Of a stretch of 27,515 nt of DNA, positions 6,786-14,717 are shown piece after piece (positions within the stretch are counted from its first letter, which is position 1; each line of letters starts with the position of its first letter). The DNA comes from an uncultured Sutterella sp. (GTDB lineage: Bacteria; Pseudomonadota; Gammaproteobacteria; Burkholderiales; Burkholderiaceae_F), in assembly GCA_905201055.1 (NCBI GenBank), contig CAJKMT010000015.1:1-27515 (forward strand), in the 5' to 3' direction. The notes below the pieces were generated by a model, which saw only the letters and a list, made by a program, of their open reading frames with translations, did no database searches and was not told where the DNA came from. A program made the position numbers and the translations under genes.

Positions 6786-7544
6786 TTAATTTTCTTCGTA
6801 ATCTTCTTCAAATTCATCAGGCATCAGCACCAACGGCGGATTTCCGTCCCACACCTTATTTTCACGGTTCTGCAAATATGCTTCACGAACAGCTACGTAA
6901 GGATCCAATGCCGTTTGAAGCATGCTGTCGGTCGGCAGCAATTGCGCACGCGTATTGATCACGTCGAGAGCGCCCAGGGCGATTGCGTATTTGGTTTTAT
7001 CACCCTCTCCCCAGAAATAGTATGTAGGCGGATACGTTGCCCAATCAACCGGCAGACTTGCCGTGTCACGTATGGTACTGGGACCAAGGAACGGCCAAAC
7101 AATGTAGGGACCGGAACCGACACCCCAAACCCCCAGCGTCTCACCGAAGTCTTCCGGTGCATACTCCAGATTCATGTGAGAGGCCACATCAAAAAGACCG
7201 GCGATACCGACGGTGGTATTGATGAGAAAACGCGCCAAACTGACAAACCCTTCCTTGACTTTGCCTTGCAGGAAGTTATTGAGCATATTGCCCGGTTCGC
7301 CTAAGTTGGAAAAGAAATTACTGACGCCATCCTGCACGGGACTCGGCACATAATCGGCGTACCCCTTGGCCACGGGATGCAGCACATATTCATCAAGCGT
7401 CATGTTAAAAGCATGAGTCTGTCGGTTAAACGCTTCCCACGGATCATTGGGATTTTCACCGGCATTAGGCGGAACAACAGCACAGGAGGCCAAAGCCGAA
7501 CACAATGCCGCTGCGACAAGGGTGCGTTGCAAGGTGCGTGACAT
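6786..7544 (-). CDS. mlaA: Outer-membrane phospholipid lipoprotein MlaA (VacJ)
   Basis: MlaA is an outer-membrane lipoprotein that, with porins, removes phospholipids from the outer leaflet and hands them to MlaC. The lipobox LASC places the acylated cysteine at residue 21. The family core follows, with NDPWEAFNRQTHAFN, then FLINTTVGIAGLFD and FGETLGVWGVGSGPYIVWPFLGPS. Total length is 252 residues with an acidic C-terminus. Finding mlaA inside the mla operon is the betaproteobacterial and Neisseria arrangement; in E. coli it lies elsewhere. Confidence 0.96.
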   Translation of the reverse strand: MSRTLQRTLVAAALCSALASCAVVPPNAGENPNDPWEAFNRQTHAFNMTLDEYVLHPVAKGYADYVPSPVQDGVSNFFSNLGEPGNMLNNFLQGKVKEGFVSLARFLINTTVGIAGLFDVASHMNLEYAPEDFGETLGVWGVGSGPYIVWPFLGPSTIRDTASLPVDWATYPPTYYFWGEGDKTKYAIALGALDVINTRAQLLPTDSMLQTALDPYVAVREAYLQNRENKVWDGNPPLVLMPDEFEEDYEEN

Positions 7545-7556
7545 AGTTCGGATTCC

Positions 7557-8042
7557 TTATTGGTTATCTTTGTTTTCCACAAAACTGTACATGAATTTGC
7601 TGATCATCTGCTCAAGAACCATGGCAGACTGCGTGCGGCGAATCTTTCCGCCGGTTTCCAACACTTCTTCGTCAGCACCCGCCACAAAACCGATGTACTG
7701 CTCACCGAGAAGACCGGAGGTCAGAATTTGCGCTTCGGTATCCGTCGGGAATTGGTATTGTGAATCTATGGTCATCAAAACCTTAGCCTGATAAAGATCA
7801 TTGTCAAAGGTCACGCTTTCAACACGTCCGATAACAACACCGGCACTTTTAACCGGCGCTCTCGGTTTGAGTCCGCCGATGTTGTCAAACATCGCCTCAA
7901 CCGTGTAGGTCTTCTGTGACCACGAAAAGCTTCCCAAATTAGCTGCCTGCAGAGCTGTAAAAAGCAGCGCGGCAAAGCCAGCCACCACAAAAAGCCCCAC
8001 CATGAGCTCAACACCGCGTTTGCGTTCTGTTTTTCGTTCCAT
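7557..8042 (-). CDS. mlaD: MCE-domain phospholipid transport protein MlaD
   Basis: MlaD forms the hexameric periplasmic MCE ring of the MlaFEDB transporter. The 161-residue protein has one N-terminal membrane helix at about 13-33 and one MCE domain at about 40-120. The domain includes FDNIGGLKPRAPVKSAGVVIGRV and the lipid-pore loop region SGLLGEQYIGF. A short C-terminal helix follows, as expected for MlaD. It is 13 bases after mlaE. Confidence 0.96.
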   Translation of the reverse strand: MERKTERKRGVELMVGLFVVAGFAALLFTALQAANLGSFSWSQKTYTVEAMFDNIGGLKPRAPVKSAGVVIGRVESVTFDNDLYQAKVLMTIDSQYQFPTDTEAQILTSGLLGEQYIGFVAGADEEVLETGGKIRRTQSAMVLEQMISKFMYSFVENKDNQ

Positions 8043-8055
8043 CGAAAACCCCTTT

Positions 8056-8832
8056 CTAAACCGAGAACATCAGGGCTGTCATGATAAAGTCCAGCCCCAG
8101 AACCATTAACGAAGAAATCACCACGGTTCGAGTCGTGGCGCGCGACACACCTTCCGGTGTCGGTCTTGCGTTATATCCTTGATATAAAGAAATTAAGCCG
8201 ACCGCAACAGCAAAGACAATCGATTTAATCACGCTGTTGCCGATATCGGAAAAGACATCAACACCGGCTTGCATTTGAGACCAGAAAGCCCCGCCGTCGA
8301 CTCCGATCATCACCACGCCTACAATCCAAGCGCCAAAAATGCCGACTGCTGTGAAAATACAAGCCAGAAGCGGTAAGGAAATCACCACCCCCAAAAAGCG
8401 AGGTGCGAGTACCCGACGCACCGGGTCCACACCCATCATTTCCATGGCCGCGACCTGTTCGCCGGCGCGCATTAAACCGATTTCTGCCGTCAGCGACGTT
8501 CCGGCCCGACCGGCAAACAAAAGGGCGGCCACCACCGGCCCCAGTTCACGAGCCAGTGACAAGGCCACCATGACACCGAGCGCCTGTTCGCTGCCGTAGC
8601 TCACGAGGATGTAATAGCCCTGCAGCGCCAACACAAAACCCACAAATAAGCCCGAAACAGCAATGATCAACAACGAGTAATTGCCGATGAAATGAATCTG
8701 CTGCACAACGAGCCAGAATCGTCCAAGCGAGGCCGGCAGTTCCTTAAACAGCTGCAGCGCAAAAATGGCCATGCGCCCGACGTGGCGAATCTGCTCAAGA
8801 GTCCATGCCCCTAAATCCATCAATGCGTTCAT
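8056..8832 (-). CDS. mlaE: Phospholipid ABC transporter permease MlaE
   Basis: MlaE is the inner-membrane permease subunit of the Mla transporter. The 258-residue protein has five or six hydrophobic segments and the MlaE core LARELGPVVAALLFAGRAGTSLTAEIG, with MRAGEQVAAMEMMGVDP coupling it to the ATPase. The ATG overlaps the mlaF stop codon as ATGA, so translation is coupled. Confidence 0.97.
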   Translation of the reverse strand: MNALMDLGAWTLEQIRHVGRMAIFALQLFKELPASLGRFWLVVQQIHFIGNYSLLIIAVSGLFVGFVLALQGYYILVSYGSEQALGVMVALSLARELGPVVAALLFAGRAGTSLTAEIGLMRAGEQVAAMEMMGVDPVRRVLAPRFLGVVISLPLLACIFTAVGIFGAWIVGVVMIGVDGGAFWSQMQAGVDVFSDIGNSVIKSIVFAVAVGLISLYQGYNARPTPEGVSRATTRTVVISSLMVLGLDFIMTALMFSV

Positions 8833-9629
8833 GGTGCGTGTACTCCAAATTCTTGCCCGATAGGTTCAGCCGGATAATGGAAAGCCACGGGACCGTCCGG
8901 TGCCCCATCAATAAACGGCCGCACGTACGGGTCCTGCGACGCAGACAGCTCCTGCGGCGTTCCCTGCGCAGCGATACGCCCCGACGAGATCATGTACACA
9001 TAATCAGCGATGGCAAATGTCTCCGGCACATCGTGCGTCACAATAATGCTTGTGGCATTAAGCGCATCATTGAGGTCACGAATCAAACGTGCGGTCACAC
9101 CCATTGAAATCGGATCCAAACCGGCAAACGGTTCGTCGTACATAATCAGCTCCGGATCCAGTGCCGTTGCACGAGCTAATGCCACACGGCGGGACATACC
9201 GCCGGAAATCTCGCTTGGCATCAGATCTGCCGCGCCTCTCAGACCCACCGCATTTAATTTCATCAGCGCCATTCTTTCAATGAGCTCTTCACTGAGCTGG
9301 GTCTGCTCGCGCAATGGGAACGCGACATTATCGAGAACCGACATGTCGGTAAAGAGCGCCCCGAATTGAAAAAGCATACCCATGCGCCGACGCTGCGCAT
9401 AAAGTTTTTCCTTATCAGACGTATCAAGGGGCTCACCGTCAATGAGGATTGCTCCCTTATCCGGCGTTTCAATCCCGCCGATCAGCTTCAGAAGCGTTGT
9501 TTTCCCCATGCCCGAGCCACCCATAATGGCCACGACCTGCCCCCGGCCGAAATGCAATGTCACATCGTCCAGAATCACACGCCGTCCGTACCCAAAAGTT
9601 ACGTCTTGGACAGTTACAAAATCACTCAC
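8829..9629 (-). CDS. mlaF: Phospholipid ABC transporter ATP-binding protein MlaF
   Basis: MlaF is the ATPase that drives MlaE. The 266-residue protein has Walker A GGSGMGKTT at 37-45, Q-loop Q88, signature ISGGMSRR at 141-148 (the GGM form typical of MlaF), Walker B LIMYDEP at 161-167 with E166, and switch H199. The start is GTG at 9629, supported by AAGGA six bases upstream. It opens the mlaFEDACB operon. Confidence 0.97.
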   Translation of the reverse strand: MSDFVTVQDVTFGYGRRVILDDVTLHFGRGQVVAIMGGSGMGKTTLLKLIGGIETPDKGAILIDGEPLDTSDKEKLYAQRRRMGMLFQFGALFTDMSVLDNVAFPLREQTQLSEELIERMALMKLNAVGLRGAADLMPSEISGGMSRRVALARATALDPELIMYDEPFAGLDPISMGVTARLIRDLNDALNATSIIVTHDVPETFAIADYVYMISSGRIAAQGTPQELSASQDPYVRPFIDGAPDGPVAFHYPAEPIGQEFGVHAP

Positions 9630-9661
9630 TCGTGATCCTTTTTACTTTGTCATTAAAAATA

Positions 9662-9677
9662 CTGAATAATCATTCAG
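9662..9677. promoter_or_regulatory. Perfect inverted repeat in the mla leader (possible operator)
   Basis: Arms CTGAAT (9662-9667) and ATTCAG (9672-9677) surround a 4-base centre. The repeat begins about 10 bases downstream of the mla -10 box, so it would cover roughly the first transcribed bases, where a repressor could block initiation. It is short, so it may be chance. Confidence 0.35.
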
Positions 9678-9687
9678 GAATTGCCTC

Positions 9688-9693
9688 ATTATA
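9688..9693 (-). promoter_or_regulatory. Consensus -10 box of the mla operon promoter
   Basis: The minus strand has a perfect TATAAT about 60 bases upstream of the mlaF start. The -35 position is poor (AAGTTT at a 17-base spacing). The A/T-rich run at about 9727-9753 sits where an UP element for the alpha subunit would lie. This is the most likely promoter for mlaFEDACB. Confidence 0.6.
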
Positions 9694-9753
9694 CGCTGAG
9701 CCGACTTCCTAAACTTGAACGAAATCGTTAAATTTTTCTCAAATTTGATTTAA

Positions 9754-10221
9754 TCAGCAATGCGGTTCAAAACGCACACCGCGGGCAATTCCCAACTCGG
9801 CAAGTTTTGGATCATCATCGGCAATCACAGTGAATCGTTCGATCACATCCTGCGGCACATCCATCACTCGTCCGGTTTTGAAATTGATATAGCACCACTC
9901 GGTAGCTCCCAGGCTGACCAAACGATCGCCGCGCTTAATCGCATAACGACGCAAAGACCGAGGTCCCGACCAGGCACTGACCCAAGAATAAATCGTGAGC
10001 TCATCACCTTCGTAGCACGGTCTGAGGTATTCAATCCAGTGTTCTCGCGCAACCCAAACTTCACCGCGCTCAAGACATTCCTTAGCTCCGCACCCTAAAG
10101 CTGAGGCGTGCTCCATCGCCGCTTTTTCCATCCACCGAAGGTACTCTCGGTTATTCACATGACGCAATATGTCAATGGATTCAGAACCGACCTTGAAAGT
10201 GTGCTGATAAATTTCAATCAT
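9754..10221 (-). CDS. Acyl-CoA/acyl-ACP thioesterase-like hotdog protein
   Basis: This is a 4HBT/YbgC-like single hotdog-domain protein, presumably hydrolysing an acyl thioester in the cytoplasm. The substrate is unknown. The N-terminal strand IEIYQHTFKV is followed by the active-site region DILRHVNNREYLRWME, an HVNN variant of the usual D-x-N-x-H-x-N-N-x-x-Y motif. Later text includes WIEYLRPCYEGDELTI. I chose ATG 10221 (155 residues) because it opens on the first strand and follows GAAGAAA. An in-frame GTG at 10260 would add 13 residues but has no ribosome site. It faces away from mrcA. Confidence 0.85.
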   Translation of the reverse strand: MIEIYQHTFKVGSESIDILRHVNNREYLRWMEKAAMEHASALGCGAKECLERGEVWVAREHWIEYLRPCYEGDELTIYSWVSAWSGPRSLRRYAIKRGDRLVSLGATEWCYINFKTGRVMDVPQDVIERFTVIADDDPKLAELGIARGVRFEPHC

Positions 10222-10397
10222 TTTCTTCAAAATCAAAACAGAGAATACCGATTTTGGCACAACTGCAATCCGAGGAAAAGAGCTTTTTGTACATGTTCTG
10301 CAAACTGTTACAGCATTTTTAACCTAAGTTCTCGCAAATTCAGCATAAAAACGGTAGCATTCAGTCCGTTCAGTTGTGTGGTTAGGACTTCCTGTAT

Positions 10398-10429
10398 TTG
10401 ACGTTTTCTCTTTGTTTTTGTCCTATAAA
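10398..10429 (+). promoter_or_regulatory. Weak promoter candidate for mrcA
   Basis: TTGACG at 10398-10403 and TATAAA at 10424-10429 resemble -35 and -10 boxes, but the 20-base spacer is longer than the usual 16-18. They lie 23 bases before the mrcA ATG in the divergent region between the thioesterase gene and mrcA. The real boxes may differ. Confidence 0.3.
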
Positions 10430-10452
10430 AACCACAGTCTATTTTTACCGGT

Positions 10453-12816
10453 ATGAAGACAAAAAAAACACAAAATTCTTGGTTAAAGAAAGCATTTAAA
10501 TGGTTAACGATCACAGGTCTGTGCGGCGCCGGTGCTGCCGTCAGCTTAGGGCTTGTCGTCTTTTCCGTCGTTTACTATCAGCTGCCGCCTATTGATGCTT
10601 TGACTCAATATCGACCGAAGGTGCCTTTGCGCATTTACACGGCCGACGGTGACTTAATCGGTGAATTCGGTGAAGAGCGTCGCGATTACGTCCCCTTTGA
10701 AGAAATTCCGCGTCACGTTAAACTGGCCATTCTTGCCGCTGAAGATGATGGTTTTTATGAGCACTCCGGCATTGAATTCATGGGGATTGCGCGCGCAGCG
10801 CTTGCCAACCTCATCACAGGTCGTCGCGGACAAGGCGGCAGTACGATCACAATGCAGGTGGCCCGTAATTTCTTTTTAAGTTCCGAGCGAAGCTACACCC
10901 GAAAACTTTACGAAGTGGCCCTGGCCTTTAAGATCGAACAAAATCTTTCCAAAGATAAAATCTTTGAGGTCTACGCCAATCAGATTTTTTTAGGTCATCG
11001 CTCGTACGGCTTCGGCAGTGCCGCAAAAACCTACTTCGGCAAAGATTTGCGTGACCTCTCGATTTCTGAAGCCGCTGTTTTGGCCGGTCTTCCGGTAGCC
11101 CCCAGCGCTTACAATCCGCTTGTAAACATGCGCCGCGCCACCATGCGCCGCAATTACGTGTTGGGACGCATGTTCAATCTGGGCTACATTGATGAGATCA
11201 CGTACGCTTCCGCAATGGCTCAACCCATTGAAGTCCGTCAGACCACAGCCGAGCAGCAAAAAACACAGCTTCAGACGCAAGAGCTTCACGCGGGCTATAT
11301 CGCCGAACTTGCCCGTATGCTCATGCTGCCCTACTTTAAGGACACCATTTACGACCAGGGCATTAACGTCTACACCACGATTCGCTCCCGCGACCAATTG
11401 ATCGCAAGCAATACTGTTCGCAAGAACATGATTGAATACGATCGTCGCTACGGTTACCGCGGTGTTGAAGGATACGCGGATTTGTCTCATGAAGACACTC
11501 GGGAAGCCAATATCCGCCTTGCCTTGTCTAAGGTTATTTCCAGCGCCAATCTGCTGCCAGGCGTCGTTACCAAACTCACGGCTAAACAAATGACCGTGCA
11601 GCTCTATAACGGCGATATTGTCACGCTTGATGACAAGGGCTTTGCATTCGCTCAGCGCTTTATCGCTAAAAAAGGCCAAACCCTTAAAGGACGCTATAAA
11701 GAGAAAGAGTTGCGAGTGGGAGGCGTTGTCCGCGTCACACAAGACAAAAAGGGCAAGTGGTCTCTGGGACAAATTCCCGCGGTTGAAAGTGCCTTTATTT
11801 CGGCCAATTTCAATACCGGAGCCATTTACTCGCTTGTGGGCGGCTTTGATTTCAAAATCAACCAATTCAACCACGTCACACAAGCATGGCGTCAGCCGGG
11901 CTCAAGTTTCAAGCCCTTTATTTACTCGGCCGCTCTCGATAAGGGATTTACACCTGCCACTGTCATCAATGATGCACCGCTTTCCATTGATCCGCGCTTA
12001 ACGGGCGGTAAACTTTGGGAGCCGAGAAACGATGATCGTAAGTATGACGGTCCGATGACGCTGGCCGATGCTATCGCCCGTTCCAAAAACTTAGTGTCAA
12101 TCCGTATTGTTCAGGCTATTGATCCGTATTACGCACAGCAATACATTGCCCGATTTGGTTTTGATCCGAAAAACCACCCGCCTCTTTTAACCATGGCTCT
12201 CGGTGTCGGTTCTGTCACACCTTGGGAGATGGTGGCAGGCTACTCGGTGTTTGCCAACGGCGGTTATCTGGTACAGCCTTACCTCATTGAAAAAGTCACG
12301 GACGCTCAAGGTAATGTGCTGATGCAGTCAAAGAACGCAAAAGTGGGTGAGGGGGCTCCGAGAGTCATTGACGCGCGCAACGCTTATGTCATGCACTCAC
12401 TGCTTCACGGCGTAGCCGTCCGAGGCACCGGCCGCAGAGCCGGCAACGCGTTAAAGCGTGAAGATATGGGGGTTAAAACCGGTACAACCAATGACGCATT
12501 GGATGCTTGGTTTGCGGGCTATGCCGGCGAAATTACTGCCGTGGGCTGGATGGGCTATGACCAACCGAAGTCGCTCGGTGCCAATGCTTACGGCGCAGGA
12601 CTTGTTTTGCCGGTATGGGTTGATTATATGAAGAGCGTTTTAAAGAACGCCCCCGAATACTATCGACCGCAGCCTGCCGACGTTGTGGAGATTAACGGAC
12701 AACCCTTCTACGCTGACCAAGTCGGCGATACGGTGCAGACACTGGGGCTCGGTGAAACAACCACTCCCGGTGAAGTTGATCCGATCACGGAGACCATCCG
12801 CGACCAGATCTTCTGA
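10453..12816 (+). CDS. mrcA: Penicillin-binding protein 1A (bifunctional transglycosylase/transpeptidase)
   Basis: PBP1A polymerises and crosslinks peptidoglycan at the inner membrane. The 787-residue protein has a membrane anchor at about 18-42. The GT51 domain has the catalytic Glu97 in EDDGFYEHSG and GGSTITMQVARNF at about 128-140. A middle insertion domain follows. The transpeptidase domain has SSFK (S484 to K487), SKN at 544-546 and KTGT at 675-678. All active-site motifs are intact. It ends with a tandem stop, 9 bases from the end of the convergent cyaY. In many Betaproteobacteria pilMNOPQ is divergent to this gene; here a thioesterase occupies that side. Confidence 0.97.
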   Translation: MKTKKTQNSWLKKAFKWLTITGLCGAGAAVSLGLVVFSVVYYQLPPIDALTQYRPKVPLRIYTADGDLIGEFGEERRDYVPFEEIPRHVKLAILAAEDDGFYEHSGIEFMGIARAALANLITGRRGQGGSTITMQVARNFFLSSERSYTRKLYEVALAFKIEQNLSKDKIFEVYANQIFLGHRSYGFGSAAKTYFGKDLRDLSISEAAVLAGLPVAPSAYNPLVNMRRATMRRNYVLGRMFNLGYIDEITYASAMAQPIEVRQTTAEQQKTQLQTQELHAGYIAELARMLMLPYFKDTIYDQGINVYTTIRSRDQLIASNTVRKNMIEYDRRYGYRGVEGYADLSHEDTREANIRLALSKVISSANLLPGVVTKLTAKQMTVQLYNGDIVTLDDKGFAFAQRFIAKKGQTLKGRYKEKELRVGGVVRVTQDKKGKWSLGQIPAVESAFISANFNTGAIYSLVGGFDFKINQFNHVTQAWRQPGSSFKPFIYSAALDKGFTPATVINDAPLSIDPRLTGGKLWEPRNDDRKYDGPMTLADAIARSKNLVSIRIVQAIDPYYAQQYIARFGFDPKNHPPLLTMALGVGSVTPWEMVAGYSVFANGGYLVQPYLIEKVTDAQGNVLMQSKNAKVGEGAPRVIDARNAYVMHSLLHGVAVRGTGRRAGNALKREDMGVKTGTTNDALDAWFAGYAGEITAVGWMGYDQPKSLGANAYGAGLVLPVWVDYMKSVLKNAPEYYRPQPADVVEINGQPFYADQVGDTVQTLGLGETTTPGEVDPITETIRDQIF

Positions 12817-12825
12817 TAAAGGTGC

Positions 12826-13143
12826 TTAAAGCCGAAGGGTGATGCTTCGCCCGAGCTTGTGAGTCAAAAGTGAGGAAAGGTCTTCTGCAATACTGTGGTG
12901 TGAACAGGTATCGAGCCATTGCTCTCCTGTTCGCTCATAGTGATGACCGCCCTTAAGACTCGCTAGCCACAACTGCCGCGTCGGTGTTTGCTTATTAATG
13001 ACAATTTGGAATCCGTCATCAAATTCGATCGTCAGCACATTGCCCTGTCGATCGACGTCAAGCTCGTCATCGACGGCTTCGACAGCCGCTTGGATTCGTT
13101 GTAAAGTTGACTCTGCGAGTTCGATAAACTCCGTTTCCGTCAT
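12826..13143 (-). CDS. cyaY: Frataxin-like iron-sulfur cluster assembly protein CyaY
   Basis: CyaY binds iron on an acidic surface and modulates IscS-dependent cluster assembly. The 105-residue product has the family layout: an acidic first helix (ending DDELDVDRQGNVLTIEF), the central sheet with FQIVINKQTPTRQLWLAS, then HHYERTGEQWLD. It is the only minus-strand gene between 10.4 and 18.2 kb, convergent to mrcA and divergent from lptM with just 24 bases between the two starts. Confidence 0.95.
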   Translation of the reverse strand: MTETEFIELAESTLQRIQAAVEAVDDELDVDRQGNVLTIEFDDGFQIVINKQTPTRQLWLASLKGGHHYERTGEQWLDTCSHHSIAEDLSSLLTHKLGRSITLRL

Positions 13144-13167
13144 TTTTAACCGTTTTATTTGAAAAAC

Positions 13168-13317
13168 ATGAAACAGATTTTAGCGATTCTGGCCGCAACC
13201 GTAATTCTCACTGCCTGCGGCATCAAAGGTGACCTGTATTTGCCCCAAGACCTTGAGGCGCCGCAAGACTCTGTCACTGAAATCGAAGCCGACCCGCTCA
13301 GCGTCCCGCAAAAATAA
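13168..13317 (+). CDS. lptM: LPS translocon maturation lipoprotein LptM (YifL-like)
   Basis: This 49-residue lipoprotein is easily missed by gene callers. The signal peptide MKQILAILAATVILTAC ends in the lipobox LTAC with Cys17. It is followed by the family signature GIKGDLYLP (compare CGLKGPLYLP in E. coli). E. coli LptM helps assemble the LptDE outer-membrane translocon; the same role here is inferred. The cyaY/lptM/lysA neighbourhood is conserved across Proteobacteria and strongly supports the call. lysA starts 9 bases downstream. Confidence 0.93.
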   Translation: MKQILAILAATVILTACGIKGDLYLPQDLEAPQDSVTEIEADPLSVPQK

Positions 13318-13326
13318 ATTCACATT

Positions 13327-14601
13327 ATGGACGCGCTGCCCTCTTCCCATTTCTCGTACCGTAACGCAGTTTTGTGCTGTGAGGATCTGAGTCTGTCGGA
13401 ATTAGCCGATCTTCACGGCACTCCAACATATGTTTATTCGTTAAAAACCATTAACGAAGCCGCTCAAACATACGAAAACGCTTTTTGCGGCATACCCCAT
13501 AAGCTTTGTTACGCAGTAAAAGCCAACTCTAACCTGGCGATTTTAAAAATCCTTCAGAAAAGGGGCTGGGGCTTTGACATCGTGTCTCTGGGGGAATTGG
13601 CAAGAGTTCTTCAGATCGGAGGAAATCCGGAAAAGATTATTTTCAGCGGCGTCGGCAAAACCGAAGAGGAGATGCGCATCGCCCTTTCCGCCGGAATCGG
13701 GGCTTTCAATATTGAAAGTGAACCCGAATTTGAACGTCTGGCCTCAATCGCCGAACAAATGAAGTGCCGCCCTCGAGTGTATTTCAGGGTGAATCCTGAT
13801 GTGGATGCACACACGCATCCTTACATTTCAACCGGTTTGAAGACCAATAAGTTCGGAATTGATTTTTTCAGCGCTTTGCCCCTGTTGAAACGGGCTGCGG
13901 CCTGTCCGCATGTGCAGCTGACCGGTATCGATTGCCATATCGGCTCTCAGCTCTCCTCTTTTTCTCCGTACTTTGATGCCTGTGACAAATTACTGGAACT
14001 CTTGGATAAATTACGGGCAAGCGGCATTGAATTGCAGGACATAGACTTCGGAGGCGGGGTCGGAGTCCGTTATCGTGATGAAACAATAGAGCCATTGCAA
14101 AATCTTGTAAGCGGCCTTAAAAGCCGACTTGCCGACCGCGGATACTCTCATCTGCGAATCGTCATGGAACCAGGCCGCTCGATTGTAGCCGCTGCCGGTC
14201 TTCTGCTTTGCAGCGTTGAATATCTTAAAACAACCCCCGTCAAGCATTTCATCATCACAGATGCCGGCATGAATGACCTGATCCGTCCGGCACTTTATGC
14301 CGCCTGGATGCCGGTGCTGCCGGTTCGTCTCAGCAAAGACTCTGAAACACTTTTTGACGTTGTCGGTCCGGTTTGCGAATCAAGCGATTGGCTTGCGCGT
14401 GACCGCGCATTGTCTGTCCGAGCCGGAGATTACCTTGCCATTACCATGGCGGGAGCTTACGGCATGAGTATGGCTTCACACTACAATTCCAGAAGATTGC
14501 CTGCGGAAATCCTGGTTGACGGCAAGCGCGCTTTTGTTATCAGAAAGCGGGACTCTCTTGAAGATCTTTGGACCAATGAAGCGGTCCCTTCCGAACTTTA
14601 A
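13327..14601 (+). CDS. lysA: Diaminopimelate decarboxylase
   Basis: LysA decarboxylates meso-diaminopimelate to L-lysine, the last step of lysine synthesis. It is a fold-type III PLP enzyme. In 424 residues the key sites are visible: the PLP lysine K65 in YAVKAN, HIGSQ at 204-208, the glycine-rich phosphate site GGGVG at 242-246, EPGRS at 281-285, the catalytic cysteine of the partner subunit C350 in CESSD, and GAYGMSMASHYN at 376-387. It follows lptM closely and has little Shine-Dalgarno text of its own, so translation may be coupled. Confidence 0.97.
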   Translation: MDALPSSHFSYRNAVLCCEDLSLSELADLHGTPTYVYSLKTINEAAQTYENAFCGIPHKLCYAVKANSNLAILKILQKRGWGFDIVSLGELARVLQIGGNPEKIIFSGVGKTEEEMRIALSAGIGAFNIESEPEFERLASIAEQMKCRPRVYFRVNPDVDAHTHPYISTGLKTNKFGIDFFSALPLLKRAAACPHVQLTGIDCHIGSQLSSFSPYFDACDKLLELLDKLRASGIELQDIDFGGGVGVRYRDETIEPLQNLVSGLKSRLADRGYSHLRIVMEPGRSIVAAAGLLLCSVEYLKTTPVKHFIITDAGMNDLIRPALYAAWMPVLPVRLSKDSETLFDVVGPVCESSDWLARDRALSVRAGDYLAITMAGAYGMSMASHYNSRRLPAEILVDGKRAFVIRKRDSLEDLWTNEAVPSEL

Positions 14602-14717
14602 CTAAGCCATTTAACCTATTGAGTAATTAGGGATTTTTTCTATTCCCCTATTCCAAGGAAAGAGTAACATTTCACTATCGCTTCGTATTGCCGTTTAACT
14701 AAGACAATTTCGTCATC

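Noticed and set aside
10990..11883. 297-codon minus-strand frame inside mrcA
   Set aside because: Antisense to an intact PBP1A gene with all motifs. No independent evidence for expression.
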